NCBI GenBank assembly: GCA_032095175.1
Contig: DAMCZI010000005.1
Location: 62,001-126,000, forward strand
From: DAMCZI01 sp032095175
GTDB lineage: Bacteria > Bacillota > Clostridia > Clostridiales > Caloramatoraceae
DNA length: 64,000 nucleotides
Reading direction: 5' to 3'
In this document: positions 40,542-50,975 of the stretch, piece after piece
Numbering within the stretch: position 1 is the stretch's first letter
Layout: every line of letters begins with the position of its first letter
Translations under genes and position numbers: made by a program
The notes under the pieces: model-generated
The model's input: only the letters and a program-made list of their open reading frames with translations
What the model was told of the DNA's origin: nothing
The model's database searches: none

Positions 40542-41063
40542 CTAAAAGCTTATTTCTTCTGTACTCTTTAATTCTACAAACCAATCGCTAAGCACTGTAT
40601 TATGATGTCTAACTATTTGGGAAGCTGCCAGCATGTCGGTATCATATGTGCTGTGTCCATCCTTAACAAGAATTGTACTATACCCCAATCTAAATGCACT
40701 TCTACATGTAGTATCAATGCAATATTCAGTTTGAAGCCCTGCAATAACAAGATTCTTAATTCCCATGGAATTTAGAACTTCCTGCAGGTTTGTTTCATGG
40801 AAAGAGTCTGGAGTATATTTCAAAACAGTTATATCGCCCTTTATAGGAGCTATTCTAGGATGTATCTTCCATCCTTCCTTACCCTCTAACATAGGCCCGT
40901 CCTCTTTTTCTGTATGCTGTATGTAGATAATAGGTGTATTTGAAAGTCTGGCCTTCTCTATTAGAGAAGATATATTATCGAGAAGTTGCTCTCCCTTGTA
41001 CACTGGTTCTTCAAATAACTCAACTTGTACATCAATAATAACAAGAGCTGTATTTTTGTTCAT
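40542..41063 (-). CDS. Isochorismatase-like cysteine hydrolase
   Basis: 173 aa from ATG MNKNTALVIID, with GAGGTG eight bases upstream. Catalytic triad of the family: Asp in ALVIIDVQ, Lys in VLKYTPDSF, and Cys in LQTEYCIDTTCRSA. The family hydrolyses amides or vinyl ethers (nicotinamide, isochorismate, N-carbamoyl amines); which applies here cannot be told. Single gene facing the LytTR pair across a terminator. Confidence 0.88.
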   Translation of the reverse strand: MNKNTALVIIDVQVELFEEPVYKGEQLLDNISSLIEKARLSNTPIIYIQHTEKEDGPMLEGKEGWKIHPRIAPIKGDITVLKYTPDSFHETNLQEVLNSMGIKNLVIAGLQTEYCIDTTCRSAFRLGYSTILVKDGHSTYDTDMLAASQIVRHHNTVLSDWFVELKSTEEISF

Positions 41064-41247
41064 CTTGCAGCACCTCACTAAAGTATTCTTCTTTTATGCT
41101 ATATAAGTATTCTTTACTTTTAGCATTAATCCTTCATAATTTTCTAAATAGTTATACAATATGTTACATTTATTTAAATAAAATTGCAATATATAAATAA
41201 ATCGTCCTGTTGAAAGTATACAATCCTTTAATAAAATACTGTAAAAG

Positions 41248-41282
41248 GTAAAAACCATTGGTGTTTATCCAATGGTTTTTAC
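41248..41282 (-). terminator. Terminator of the subtilase gene
   Basis: GTAAAAACCATTGG / CCAATGGTTTTTAC, a perfect 14-bp stem with a 7-base loop about 20 bases past the stop codon. Confidence 0.8.
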
Positions 41283-41301
41283 TAAATTATACTTGAATTT
41301 A

Positions 41302-44300
41302 TTATTCAACTAGTTTTTCTATAATAGGACACAATGGCTTTCCGGTGTTCAAACTATCCCATACAAAACATTTTATTATGTATTTTCCTGTGTTTGGAAT
41401 AGAAATCATTCCTTTTAAATCAGCTGTTGATAACCCTTTCATTCCATGTGATATGGAGTTATATTTAATTAGTTTATTTGTTTCCTTATCATATAATGCC
41501 ATTAATAGCATTACGTTTTTATTTGTATATTCTTTATTTTCCACATTAATTGTAATGGATGCATTCTTACCAAGTTCAAGGTTTTCCATATTTTTTACCA
41601 CTTTAACATCTATTGGATTATAATTCTTTGCTATAACATTCTCTTCTATTTTTGCTATCCCTAAAACTTGTCCTTTATTATCCCTTGCAATTATATTGCC
41701 CTCATACATTCCTGGTATATCTGGCAGCTTAATTTTCAAATCCAATTTATTGGCATCTTTGTTAAGCTTTCTAACTGGATTATCGATTTCTATTCCCTTC
41801 ATCAAATTAGAATAGTTAACAACTTGAACTATTAAGTCATAGTTTGTAATAGGTGCTGTACTAAAAGCATTTATCTCTAGCTTATATTGTCCTGCTGGAA
41901 GATTCTTTATTTCAATGTCTTCATCACTTCCCGAATTTCCAGAACTTGCAACTTCAATTTTTCTGCCATTTACAACCTTATAGAATGCAAGGTCAATATC
42001 GTCGCTATCATTAGTTATATTCCTAGTTTTAATTCTAAATATTGCATTTGGATCTTCCTCAGTGATATTGAAATCGACATAATCCAACTGCTTATTCATT
42101 ATAGGTCTTGCCTTTTCAACCTTAAGATTCGTCTGTTCACTATATACTCCAGGTGCTTCAAAGGTAACATCAGTGTTTTTGTCATCAGTTAAGTTCAATA
42201 CACTTATTTGTGCATTGCTGCTCTCACCAGTTTTTCCTTCATAAACCAGAACATTTGGATCAAAGGATATTCCCTTTAAAGAAGCGGTGATCCTGTGCTT
42301 GCCTGTAGCATTAATCTCAGTTTCTCCATCTGGTAATCCATATCTTGATGACAGCATGTCAATTTCCCAAGCTCCAGGCATTGGATCCTTAAGCACAACC
42401 ACCTGTACTGGATAATCCTCTGCAAGCCTTATTATATTGCTTCCCATATATGTATATTCCTGATGGCAAATTCCTGTAGGATCATAGAATGTTGGTATAA
42501 GCATACTCTCATCACTGTCATCTGTTCTCTCAAGCTTTATTTCAACCCTTTTAGCTCCTTCAGGTATCCTTACAAAGTGTCTTACAACATCCTCAACTTT
42601 AAACTGCCTAGGTTCATCTTCATAAACAACAGGATTATTTAAGCTCAAATCCATATAGTTTACTATTGTTACAGGTATTATACCTTCCTTTAATGGTGTG
42701 GATGGGTCTTCCATTCTGATTATTGCTGAGTTCACACCTTGTTCAAGCTTAGTTTTATCAATACTTACCTTTATACTTTTAGTTTCCCCTGGCTGAAGAC
42801 TTAAATTGCTCTCAGATAATGTAAACCAATCTGTTTTATAGCTATATGCATCCTTAGAAAGCTTAACAGTAACTGGTAAACTCTTTGTATTTGTTACGTT
42901 AACCTTTACTTCCTCCGGTATATTACCACATCTCACATTTAATCCCTGTGGGTAGTAATCAAGCATCTCAGTATATTCTACCTCTGATTTTAATTCTATT
43001 TCACTTATATCTATATATGAATCACTTATTTTTAAATCCTCATTTGAAAGGTTTCTATTTTTAAGACTATTTAGATACTCATAAGCGCCTATTGGGTTTA
43101 TCATTCCTCCACCAATTTCAATTGGCTTATACATGCTTCCATTTATAGTTTTATCTCCTGTTTCAAAAATTGCTTCTTTAACTACAAGTGGATGGAATGG
43201 TAAATCCTCTTCATTTATTGCCTGCTTTAATGAAGCAACAATTCCAGCCATGTATGGACTTGCTTGGCTTGTTCCCTGCATAAGTCCATGCCCTACAGTA
43301 GGCTTAATATCTCCCCTTATCTTAGCATCAGAGCCTGTATACCACATTGGATATGCAGAAATCATACTTCCTGGACAAATTGTATTTGGCTTTAATCTTC
43401 CATCATCAGTAGGTCCTACACTTGAAAAATCCCATTTACAATTTTCTACCTGAGGATATTCATAGTTTAACCATGCAGCATTGTATGCACCAACAGTTAT
43501 TGCCCATTCTGTCGTAGAAGGTGCCCCAACTGTGTTTATTCCAGGTCCATCATTTCCTGCTGAAAGACAGAAAACAATACCATATTTCTTACTTAGCATA
43601 TTTAAAAATATTGATTCAGGGTCCTGATCATTTAATGCAGGTAAATGTCCAAGGCTCATGTTAATAACATCTACCCCCTTCTCAGCCACATATTCACAGG
43701 CTGATAGATATGTAGCTGAACCTGTTGAACCATGACTTTGAAATACTCTACATGCCATAACTTGGGCTCCTGGCGCTGAACCCTTTAATGTACCATCGCT
43801 AGTTGTATTATTATATTTATCCTTTGCATCCTTATCCACAAAGGAAAATTCCTGATAACCATTACCAGTGGCATCTGCTGCAACGTGAGTTCCATGACCA
43901 TTACCATCATATGCAAAATTTACTAACCACTGCTCACTTCCATCATTTTTATCAAAGCTTGTAACCTCTGATATAACAAAATTGAATGAAGTTCCTTGAT
44001 AATTACTTCCAGTTTTAAAGTCTTTAAAATGATTAACAAGCTTATCATAGGAAGCTTTATATTCATCCCTAACTACTGGTTGTCCATTTTTATCAAGTAC
44101 CAATTTATTATCCTTCAATTCAAAAATTGGTATATCTACAATATCCTTTACAGCCTCGTTGTATATTTCCATCTGCTTATCATTTGAAAAATCGTTGTTC
44201 ATATCAGTATCAACATAAATTTCATCATTTGCCTTATTGTTATCTCTATAGTTTACAACAAGAACAGGAATTTTATCACCATTCTTACCTGATTTACCAT

Positions 44301-45093
44301 TGTTATTAACATCATGATATTCTATTGTTGAAGACTCTTTAAGGTAAACCTTTGATTCTTCAAAAAAACCAATTAAAATGTTTTCTCCTGTACAATCCTT
44401 AGGCAGCTTTATTTCCTTACCATTTATGGTTACTGAATTACCTGTAACTCTGTACTCTTTTAGTAGTACATCGCCTTCACCTAATTCTCCTGCTGCCTTC
44501 CAAAAGTCATTATAGCTAGCAATTTTTATTTTTCCATCGCTTGTTGCTGTAAGCATTTCATGTGCTGGTTCAACACCTGAGTCTATTATTGCAACCTTTG
44601 TATCTCTTCCATCATATCCTTTTTTCCACAGCTCAGCTATGCCTGAAACTCCGTGAGCATACTCAAGATTTGGATTATCTATTGGAACATAATTTAGGTC
44701 AGCATTCCCAATTCCATTAACTGGTTTAGGCAGCGTGATTTTTCTGTTCTTTCCTGCTGCCTTTATTCCACCTATGTTTGATATATTTAATGCTCTGTTC
44801 ATAGGTATTTTAATTAAAAATACGCTTGTGCTCATTCTATTAATTGAATTTGCACCTACTGATTTTAGCTCCTTTGTTACATCTCTTCCGTCTGTTATTA
44901 ATAATATTTCCATTGCATCATCTACTACAGGTGACTCTTTTTGTGTTTCTTCAATGACCTTGTTTATCTGCTCTTGAATAATTACCTTTTGTGACTTTGG
45001 GCGTTTTTTTATATCCTTATTAGTTGAAGCATAGGCTGTTGAAGTTACGACCATAGCCAATGCTAAAACCATTGAAATAATTTTTCTTTTCAA
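41302..45093 (-). CDS. Secreted subtilisin-like (S8) serine protease, TPP II-like layout
   Basis: 1263 aa from a TTG start with GGGGGG upstream. Signal peptide (1-22, MKRKIISMVLALAMVVTSTA), then a propeptide. Catalytic residues are Asp171 (VAIIDSGVEP), His403 (GNGHGTHVAADATG) and Ser609 (GTSQASPYMAGIVA). The 230-residue insertion between Asp and His is the hallmark of the tripeptidyl-peptidase II branch. After residue 700 come several beta-sandwich modules. The last 90 residues (GKYIIKCFVWDSLNTGKPL) resemble the C-terminus of the next protein, so the two share a domain. No LPxTG or SLH anchor is seen. Confidence 0.9.
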   Translation of the reverse strand: MKRKIISMVLALAMVVTSTAYASTNKDIKKRPKSQKVIIQEQINKVIEETQKESPVVDDAMEILLITDGRDVTKELKSVGANSINRMSTSVFLIKIPMNRALNISNIGGIKAAGKNRKITLPKPVNGIGNADLNYVPIDNPNLEYAHGVSGIAELWKKGYDGRDTKVAIIDSGVEPAHEMLTATSDGKIKIASYNDFWKAAGELGEGDVLLKEYRVTGNSVTINGKEIKLPKDCTGENILIGFFEESKVYLKESSTIEYHDVNNNGKSGKNGDKIPVLVVNYRDNNKANDEIYVDTDMNNDFSNDKQMEIYNEAVKDIVDIPIFELKDNKLVLDKNGQPVVRDEYKASYDKLVNHFKDFKTGSNYQGTSFNFVISEVTSFDKNDGSEQWLVNFAYDGNGHGTHVAADATGNGYQEFSFVDKDAKDKYNNTTSDGTLKGSAPGAQVMACRVFQSHGSTGSATYLSACEYVAEKGVDVINMSLGHLPALNDQDPESIFLNMLSKKYGIVFCLSAGNDGPGINTVGAPSTTEWAITVGAYNAAWLNYEYPQVENCKWDFSSVGPTDDGRLKPNTICPGSMISAYPMWYTGSDAKIRGDIKPTVGHGLMQGTSQASPYMAGIVASLKQAINEEDLPFHPLVVKEAIFETGDKTINGSMYKPIEIGGGMINPIGAYEYLNSLKNRNLSNEDLKISDSYIDISEIELKSEVEYTEMLDYYPQGLNVRCGNIPEEVKVNVTNTKSLPVTVKLSKDAYSYKTDWFTLSESNLSLQPGETKSIKVSIDKTKLEQGVNSAIIRMEDPSTPLKEGIIPVTIVNYMDLSLNNPVVYEDEPRQFKVEDVVRHFVRIPEGAKRVEIKLERTDDSDESMLIPTFYDPTGICHQEYTYMGSNIIRLAEDYPVQVVVLKDPMPGAWEIDMLSSRYGLPDGETEINATGKHRITASLKGISFDPNVLVYEGKTGESSNAQISVLNLTDDKNTDVTFEAPGVYSEQTNLKVEKARPIMNKQLDYVDFNITEEDPNAIFRIKTRNITNDSDDIDLAFYKVVNGRKIEVASSGNSGSDEDIEIKNLPAGQYKLEINAFSTAPITNYDLIVQVVNYSNLMKGIEIDNPVRKLNKDANKLDLKIKLPDIPGMYEGNIIARDNKGQVLGIAKIEENVIAKNYNPIDVKVVKNMENLELGKNASITINVENKEYTNKNVMLLMALYDKETNKLIKYNSISHGMKGLSTADLKGMISIPNTGKYIIKCFVWDSLNTGKPLCPIIEKLVE

Positions 45094-45160
45094 AGTTTGT
45101 CCCCCCTGTATATGATTTCTTATTATATTTTAAAATACTTATCTTCAATGCCTCAATTAT

Positions 45161-45224
45161 AGGTTATAAAACAGCTGTAACAAATCAAAATTTAATTAAA
45201 GTAATCTATTACAGCCTATAACCT
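45161..45224 (-). terminator. Hairpin after the X2-repeat gene
   Basis: AGGTTATAAAACAGCTGTAA / TTACAGC-TATAACCT, interrupted arms around a 25-base A+T loop, 20 bases past the stop on the minus strand. Weak T run. Confidence 0.45.
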
Positions 45225-45245
45225 ATGTATTATATGCTAATAATG

Positions 45246-48200
45246 TTATTTAACAGCTATTTCAATTATCTCACTTTGTGGCTTCATTTCTTCTACATTA
45301 TCACATACAAAACATTTAATTGTGTATTTACCTTCTTCAGGCATTGACAACCTTTGAGCTATTTCAATATTTTCATAGGATTTCATTTCCTGCACCAATG
45401 CAGTATAATCTACAAGCTTGTCCTCACTATCATAAAGACCAACTATAAATGTAACCATTTCGCTGTCCTTTGAACAATTATTAATGTTGAATACTAATTT
45501 TGCATCATATCCTAGTCTTATTGAAGTAGAATCAAAGTTAGGTCTAATAATAAATTTATTTGATGCTAGAACATTTACTGTTAATACGCATTCTTTATCT
45601 CCAGTAAACTTTAATATTAATTTACAGAAGCCTTCCTCCAATGTACTTAAGAATTCTTTCTTTAATACTATTTCTCCATCACTAATCACATAGTCTGTTC
45701 CTTGAACTAAAACTTTTCCGCCATATTCAATTGAACTTAACTCATACCCATTGCTTTCAAGTCCAACTACAAAATCCTCAGGATTTTCCTTATAGAAGTT
45801 GATTAGTGTATGGCTTAGCTCTGGAAGTTTATCCATTACATTGATAACAAGCTTTGCATCCTGTCCTTCGCTGAAATGGAAATATAATTTCGTCTCCCCT
45901 ATTGCTAGCTTCTCTATATATTCCTTTTTAAGGGTTACGACATTACCTTCTAATGTATAATCCTTACCCTCCACAAGTTTAGCGCTACCATCATTTATTT
46001 CCTTAAACTCGTTCTCATTTAATTGTATTTCTACTGTACAATCTTCAATATTTTTTCTATCAACTTCAATAATACGTGGATTTATCATTGAATTTTTTAT
46101 TTCTTTTTCTGATATTTCAACTTTTATTTCTGCAGTAGTACCTCTATCAAAATAGAAGCATAGGTTCCTAATTCCATTAGGCAAGCTGTTGAAATATTCC
46201 TTTTTAATTAACACTCCAGTTGCAGTAGTTTCATAATCCTTACCAACAACAAGTGTATAATCACCATCTTTTATTGATAAAAGTTTATTTCCATTGTAAT
46301 ATATACCCACTGTTAAATCCTGTGGTGTTTTCTTGTAAAATTTTAACATACTTAGATCTACAATTGAATTTTCCACATTACCTGATACAGTAATAACTAT
46401 TTCATGTTCTTTAGGGCCATATGCATCATCATCAAATTTTAATTCAAAATAGTTTTCACCATTTTCAAGCTTATTTAGGTATTCTTTTTTAAACACTAGC
46501 TTAGCGCTATTAAAGCTGTAATCCTTTCCAAGTATTAATGTATAATCATTGTTTAATATTTCTAATATTCCATTTCCATTTGCCTTTATATCCAGCTCTA
46601 CATCTGATGGATTTTCCTTATCAAATTCAGCTATATTTGTAATTAGCTCTGAAGGAATTGTTTCTACAGTTATAGATAAATCATCATCCATGCCATGGCT
46701 AAAATGGAATACTAATTTTGGATATCCTAACGGTAGTGTGTTTAAAAATTTTTGTTTTAACAAAATTTTATCATCTTTTAATGTATAGTCTTCACCTTCT
46801 ATTAGCATATAACCTGTATCACGAGTCTTAATGTATTCAAGTGTATTTCCATTATAGCTAACAGTTAATTCAATATCCTTAGGTTCATTCCTTTTGTATT
46901 TAACACCATAATTTGTTATTAATGAGCTCCTTAGCATTTTCACCTTAAGCTCAGCTGTTTTATTGTTACTAAACATGAATATTATAGTTGTTTCACTTCC
47001 AAAAGTTCTTGTTTTTAAATACTCCTTTTTAATTGTTACTTCATTACCTGAAATAACATAATCTTCTCCTGGCTTTAAATCCAATACAACCTTTAGTTTC
47101 AAAAGAGTATTCCCATTAGGATTCATTGTTACAACTATATCCTTTGGATCACCTTCATCAAACTCTGCAGTGCTAGGTGTTATTGTTGGATCATTTATTA
47201 CAATTGAGCTGTCCTTAATAGTTAATTCTAGCTTTGCATTGTTCCCTTGATTAAATATAAATGTCAGATTTAAACTACCCACTGCCTTTTCTTTTATATA
47301 ATCACTCTTAATAGTTACCCTGTCTCCTGATATTGAATAATCCTTGTCTAATTGTAATCCTTCTTTTACATTTTTTATCCCTGTAAGGCTGTTTCCATTA
47401 AGGCTCATGCTAACTTCAATGTCCTTTGGATTTGCCTTATCAAATTCTGCTTTTGTTGGAGTTATTGTTGAGTCTATTATTATTACAGAGTCATCCTTTA
47501 TTGTAATTAATAGTTCAGCATCATTGCCCTTGTCAAATTTAAAGGATAACTTTAGAGTTCCCTCTGATATTTGGCCTAAATAATCACTCTTAATAGTTAC
47601 CTTATCCTTATCAACAGAATAATCTGTCCCTGAGGCTAACTCATCCTCTCCATTTTTTATACCCATAAAGCTGTTTCCATTAAGGCTCATGGCAACCTCA
47701 ATATCCTTTGGGTTTGTTTTATCAAATTCTGCTTTTGATGGAGTAATTGTTGAGTCTATTGTTACCTCTTCTCCTTCTGTTATTATAACTGCAAGTGTTG
47801 CAGGATTTCCCTTATCAAACACAAAGGTTAAATCAAATTTTCCTATTTCCTTTTCCTTTAGGTAATCCTCACTTATAGTTACTACATTTTCTGACACACT
47901 GTAATCAGTGTCCATTTCTAAAGCCTTTTCTCCCTCTTTTATATCCACAAGATTGTTACCATTTAGGTTCATCTCTATTTGTGTTGCACTTGGAGTTGTT
48001 TTACTAAACACTATTGAATTTGGAGATAGTGTTGAATTTAATACTGGTGTATCTCCCTGGATTTTAAAATAGTAATCTCCTTTTACATCATAATTCAATC
48101 CATTTCCCGCTAAATCTTCTATATTATACTTTGATATTTTTATATGATATTCTTTGTTGTTTTTGTAATTATCCCCACTAAGAAAGAACTTTATATTCTC

Positions 48201-48992
48201 TTCATTAGCATTAAAATCGCTTGCTTCTAAATTAATAGCTTTATATTGTCCGTCATCTTGTTTTTCTTCAAATAATATATTTCTCGAAAAATCATACTCA
48301 TCATCTATTTTATAATTGAAAATGCGCATACTCTCACTAAATTTAAACTCTATTACATTTTCTTTTTCTAAAACAGTAGGGTCATCAGCTTCTGTGCTTA
48401 TACTTGTTTCACCTGACATAATAGTACAGCCTGGCTTCTCAGTATCAAAATTAAATGGCAATAATAGTGCCTTTCCACCTTCTGCCAATTTACCATCAAA
48501 AACCACCTTAGGTACAAAGTTTTTATCATTTGATTTTATTTGATCAGTTAATACTAAATAATAAGGATTATTGTCTTGTGATACATCGTAGCTGCTAACA
48601 TCTATATCTATTGATTTTGTTTCACTATTGTATGTTGCAGAAAACCCATCAACATTTTTTCCACTATTATCAATAGCTTTTATAATCGTAGCATCATCTA
48701 AGAGTTTATCTTTATAATCACAATTCAGCTCTTCATTAAATACTAATTTAATTGCTGGGTACTTATTAGAACTTGTTATTACAGTGCTAGTATCTATTTC
48801 TGCATCATTCTCTATGTTAACTTCATTATCACTATTTATTTCTTCAGTATCCAATGTGGAATTTGCATAAATTATCTTCTCTAACTCTAATCCCGTATCT
48901 TCATTAGCATGCACAGTACCCATAGGATAAATGCATATAACACCCAATGTCATAACAAATGTCAAAATTAGTGATGTTATTTTTTTAAACAT
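45246..48992 (-). CDS. Secreted repeat protein with nine X2-type Ig-like modules
   Basis: 1248 aa, signal peptide (about 1-29, ending TVHAN). Residues about 60-320 form two Ig-like/Big-type domains (YPAIKLVFNEELNCD). From about 325 nine successive repeats of about 85 residues follow the X2 pattern: xTITPxKAEFDKxNPKDI, LNGNxL, a GxDYSxxxxxVTIKxxYL segment, and LTFxFxxGNxAxLxITI. The last 90 residues match the end of the neighbouring subtilase. X2 modules in clostridia occur in cellulosomal and cell-wall proteins. No catalytic domain is visible, so a scaffold or adhesin role is likely. Ribosome site GGGGAGG. Confidence 0.88.
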   Translation of the reverse strand: MFKKITSLILTFVMTLGVICIYPMGTVHANEDTGLELEKIIYANSTLDTEEINSDNEVNIENDAEIDTSTVITSSNKYPAIKLVFNEELNCDYKDKLLDDATIIKAIDNSGKNVDGFSATYNSETKSIDIDVSSYDVSQDNNPYYLVLTDQIKSNDKNFVPKVVFDGKLAEGGKALLLPFNFDTEKPGCTIMSGETSISTEADDPTVLEKENVIEFKFSESMRIFNYKIDDEYDFSRNILFEEKQDDGQYKAINLEASDFNANEENIKFFLSGDNYKNNKEYHIKISKYNIEDLAGNGLNYDVKGDYYFKIQGDTPVLNSTLSPNSIVFSKTTPSATQIEMNLNGNNLVDIKEGEKALEMDTDYSVSENVVTISEDYLKEKEIGKFDLTFVFDKGNPATLAVIITEGEEVTIDSTITPSKAEFDKTNPKDIEVAMSLNGNSFMGIKNGEDELASGTDYSVDKDKVTIKSDYLGQISEGTLKLSFKFDKGNDAELLITIKDDSVIIIDSTITPTKAEFDKANPKDIEVSMSLNGNSLTGIKNVKEGLQLDKDYSISGDRVTIKSDYIKEKAVGSLNLTFIFNQGNNAKLELTIKDSSIVINDPTITPSTAEFDEGDPKDIVVTMNPNGNTLLKLKVVLDLKPGEDYVISGNEVTIKKEYLKTRTFGSETTIIFMFSNNKTAELKVKMLRSSLITNYGVKYKRNEPKDIELTVSYNGNTLEYIKTRDTGYMLIEGEDYTLKDDKILLKQKFLNTLPLGYPKLVFHFSHGMDDDLSITVETIPSELITNIAEFDKENPSDVELDIKANGNGILEILNNDYTLILGKDYSFNSAKLVFKKEYLNKLENGENYFELKFDDDAYGPKEHEIVITVSGNVENSIVDLSMLKFYKKTPQDLTVGIYYNGNKLLSIKDGDYTLVVGKDYETTATGVLIKKEYFNSLPNGIRNLCFYFDRGTTAEIKVEISEKEIKNSMINPRIIEVDRKNIEDCTVEIQLNENEFKEINDGSAKLVEGKDYTLEGNVVTLKKEYIEKLAIGETKLYFHFSEGQDAKLVINVMDKLPELSHTLINFYKENPEDFVVGLESNGYELSSIEYGGKVLVQGTDYVISDGEIVLKKEFLSTLEEGFCKLILKFTGDKECVLTVNVLASNKFIIRPNFDSTSIRLGYDAKLVFNINNCSKDSEMVTFIVGLYDSEDKLVDYTALVQEMKSYENIEIAQRLSMPEEGKYTIKCFVCDNVEEMKPQSEIIEIAVK

Positions 48993-49127
48993 TAGTTAAT
49001 CCTCCCCATTTTTATAGAATCGTATCCTTAGCAATCAAAAAGGTCTCTATATCCCGAGCAACCTAATAATATTTTGCTATATTAAATAAATGTATTAAGG
49101 AGTTATATAGCTATAACAAATTTTACT

Positions 49128-50975
49128 CTATTTTATAACAAATAAAATTTCTTTAGCCCCTTCTTCAACTGATGTAATTACAGCCCTATATTCTCCATCA
49201 TTAAGTATTGATTCAAATACTGCTGGGATTCCATCCTTAAGTTCCATCTGGTCGACATATTTTAAATTATTATTTTCATCATATATACAAATTGTAGCCT
49301 CATCATCTACACTATTTTTAATAGTAATTGTAATCTTATTATCCTTAACTTTATACTCACAGCCTAAACTACTTGTATCAGCTGCCTTAACTGTGATATT
49401 AGCTGTTGCTTTATGACCGCCATCTTCAGTTATTGCTGTAATTACAGCTGTACCTTCCTTAAGTGCTGTAAGTAATCCATCCTCTACCCTTACTACTTCA
49501 GGATCACTTGAAGTCCAAAATACTTCTTTGTTAGATGCATTAGCTGGTTCAATAGTAACCTTTAATCTAAACTCATCACCTATTCTTAATTCCTTTATAT
49601 TTACACTAAGCTTTACACCAGTTACACTAACTCTAGCTGGAGGCTGCGGTGGAGTGTAAGTACCACCTCCATTGTTGTGGTTTCCTGTGTTGGTATTGTC
49701 ATTTGTGTTGGTATTGGTATCGATTTTAATATTGTTCTTACCTTCACCTATAACCTTAACAGTGTAATTTTTATTCTCTACTTTATTTACTTTTGATGTC
49801 TTCTGAGTATTAATTTCCACATTTGCATTTACTCTCATAGTTTCAATTGCTGTATTTCCACCTAAATCAAGCTTTCCTTCTTTATTAACTGATACTTCTT
49901 TAAAACTTCCTTCAAGCTTAACACATTCATTCATATTTTCTAGTGATAGATCCAACTTTGAAACTTCTGAATCCTTATCCACACTTATACTAGCTGCATT
50001 TTTCACTAATATATTGTAAAATTTTCCCTTTAATGTCATATTTGCAATTCTGTCTTTTCTTCCTAATATTTCAACATTCCCAAAGGAACTATCCTTATTC
50101 TCAAGTGTCGCACTAGTATATACTATAGTTTTTTCAATGTTTGTATTTCCTGAAATTATAATTAAAGCTTTGTTATTCTGTGACAATGTAAGTGTTTTGG
50201 ATTGGACATTATTAAAATCTATAGAATTTTCAGCAGCCGCAATAAGTAAGTCAAATTTAAAATTATTGCTTTTTAGATTAGCACCTCTGATATTTTTTTC
50301 TCCTCCTGACATAACTTGAATATCTGCTGCAGTAACATTTTCTAGATATGCATTGGAATCAATTCCTGAATCAATAATAATTTTACCCTTTACATTTGCA
50401 TTTCTTAATTTTGCATTTCTTGCAATTATGTAAACATTCCCATCTATATTGATTTTATTATTAACATCAGTTGATCCATAAATTTGATTTGTCTGGTCAA
50501 TTACTAGACTATTTATTTTTTCATCTGCTACTTTTTCTTTAACTGTGAACTTTGATGTATATGCATAACTTGTAAAGGTTTTAGCTCCATTGGGTTTTAC
50601 ATATAAAGCAAGATAATAATTACCCGGCTTTTGAGGATACAAAACATCAATTGTAAAAATCGATTTACCTACACAAACTGGCTTATAGAAATATCCACTT
50701 CTATAATAGTCCTTGTATATTTCTTGCTCAACCTTTCCTGTATCGCAATTCCACAAAAACGCTCTGTATTGAACAATTCCCGTATAATTAGGAGAATTAA
50801 ATTTAACAATTACTCTATCTCCTGTATTATACTCAGGCTTGGGTTGGCTAACAATTATTAATTTAGGATTTACCTTAGCTTGAAGCTTTGCCCTAGCTGG
50901 TACACTATTTAGCATCATAGACATACAAGTAAAGACTATAAGGAATACCCCAAGCCACTTTTTAGCTTTAACCAT
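49128..50975 (-). CDS. Secreted protein with beta-helix-like region and Big2 domain
   Basis: 615 aa from ATG MVKAKKWLG with GAGGGAG eight bases upstream. Signal peptide (1-29, ending ARA). An N-terminal Ig-like domain (VNPKLIIVSQPKPEYNTGD) is followed by about 250 residues of short alternating beta repeats (NAKLRNANVKGKIIID, LENVTAADIQVMSGGEKNI) consistent with a parallel beta-helix. A linker of Asn/Thr/Gly (DTNTNTNDNTNTGNHNNGGG) and Pro precedes a Big2 domain (VTIEPANASNKEVFWTSSDP) and a short C-terminal domain. It belongs with the two preceding secreted proteins by type and orientation; each has its own ribosome site and gap of over 100 bases. Confidence 0.82.
   Translation of the reverse strand: MVKAKKWLGVFLIVFTCMSMMLNSVPARAKLQAKVNPKLIIVSQPKPEYNTGDRVIVKFNSPNYTGIVQYRAFLWNCDTGKVEQEIYKDYYRSGYFYKPVCVGKSIFTIDVLYPQKPGNYYLALYVKPNGAKTFTSYAYTSKFTVKEKVADEKINSLVIDQTNQIYGSTDVNNKINIDGNVYIIARNAKLRNANVKGKIIIDSGIDSNAYLENVTAADIQVMSGGEKNIRGANLKSNNFKFDLLIAAAENSIDFNNVQSKTLTLSQNNKALIIISGNTNIEKTIVYTSATLENKDSSFGNVEILGRKDRIANMTLKGKFYNILVKNAASISVDKDSEVSKLDLSLENMNECVKLEGSFKEVSVNKEGKLDLGGNTAIETMRVNANVEINTQKTSKVNKVENKNYTVKVIGEGKNNIKIDTNTNTNDNTNTGNHNNGGGTYTPPQPPARVSVTGVKLSVNIKELRIGDEFRLKVTIEPANASNKEVFWTSSDPEVVRVEDGLLTALKEGTAVITAITEDGGHKATANITVKAADTSSLGCEYKVKDNKITITIKNSVDDEATICIYDENNNLKYVDQMELKDGIPAVFESILNDGEYRAVITSVEEGAKEILFVIK

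Noticed and set aside
45246..48992. CRISPR-like or satellite DNA repeats
   Set aside because: The periodicity is about 255 bases and lies at protein level (X2 modules); DNA repeats are diverged and have no spacer pattern.
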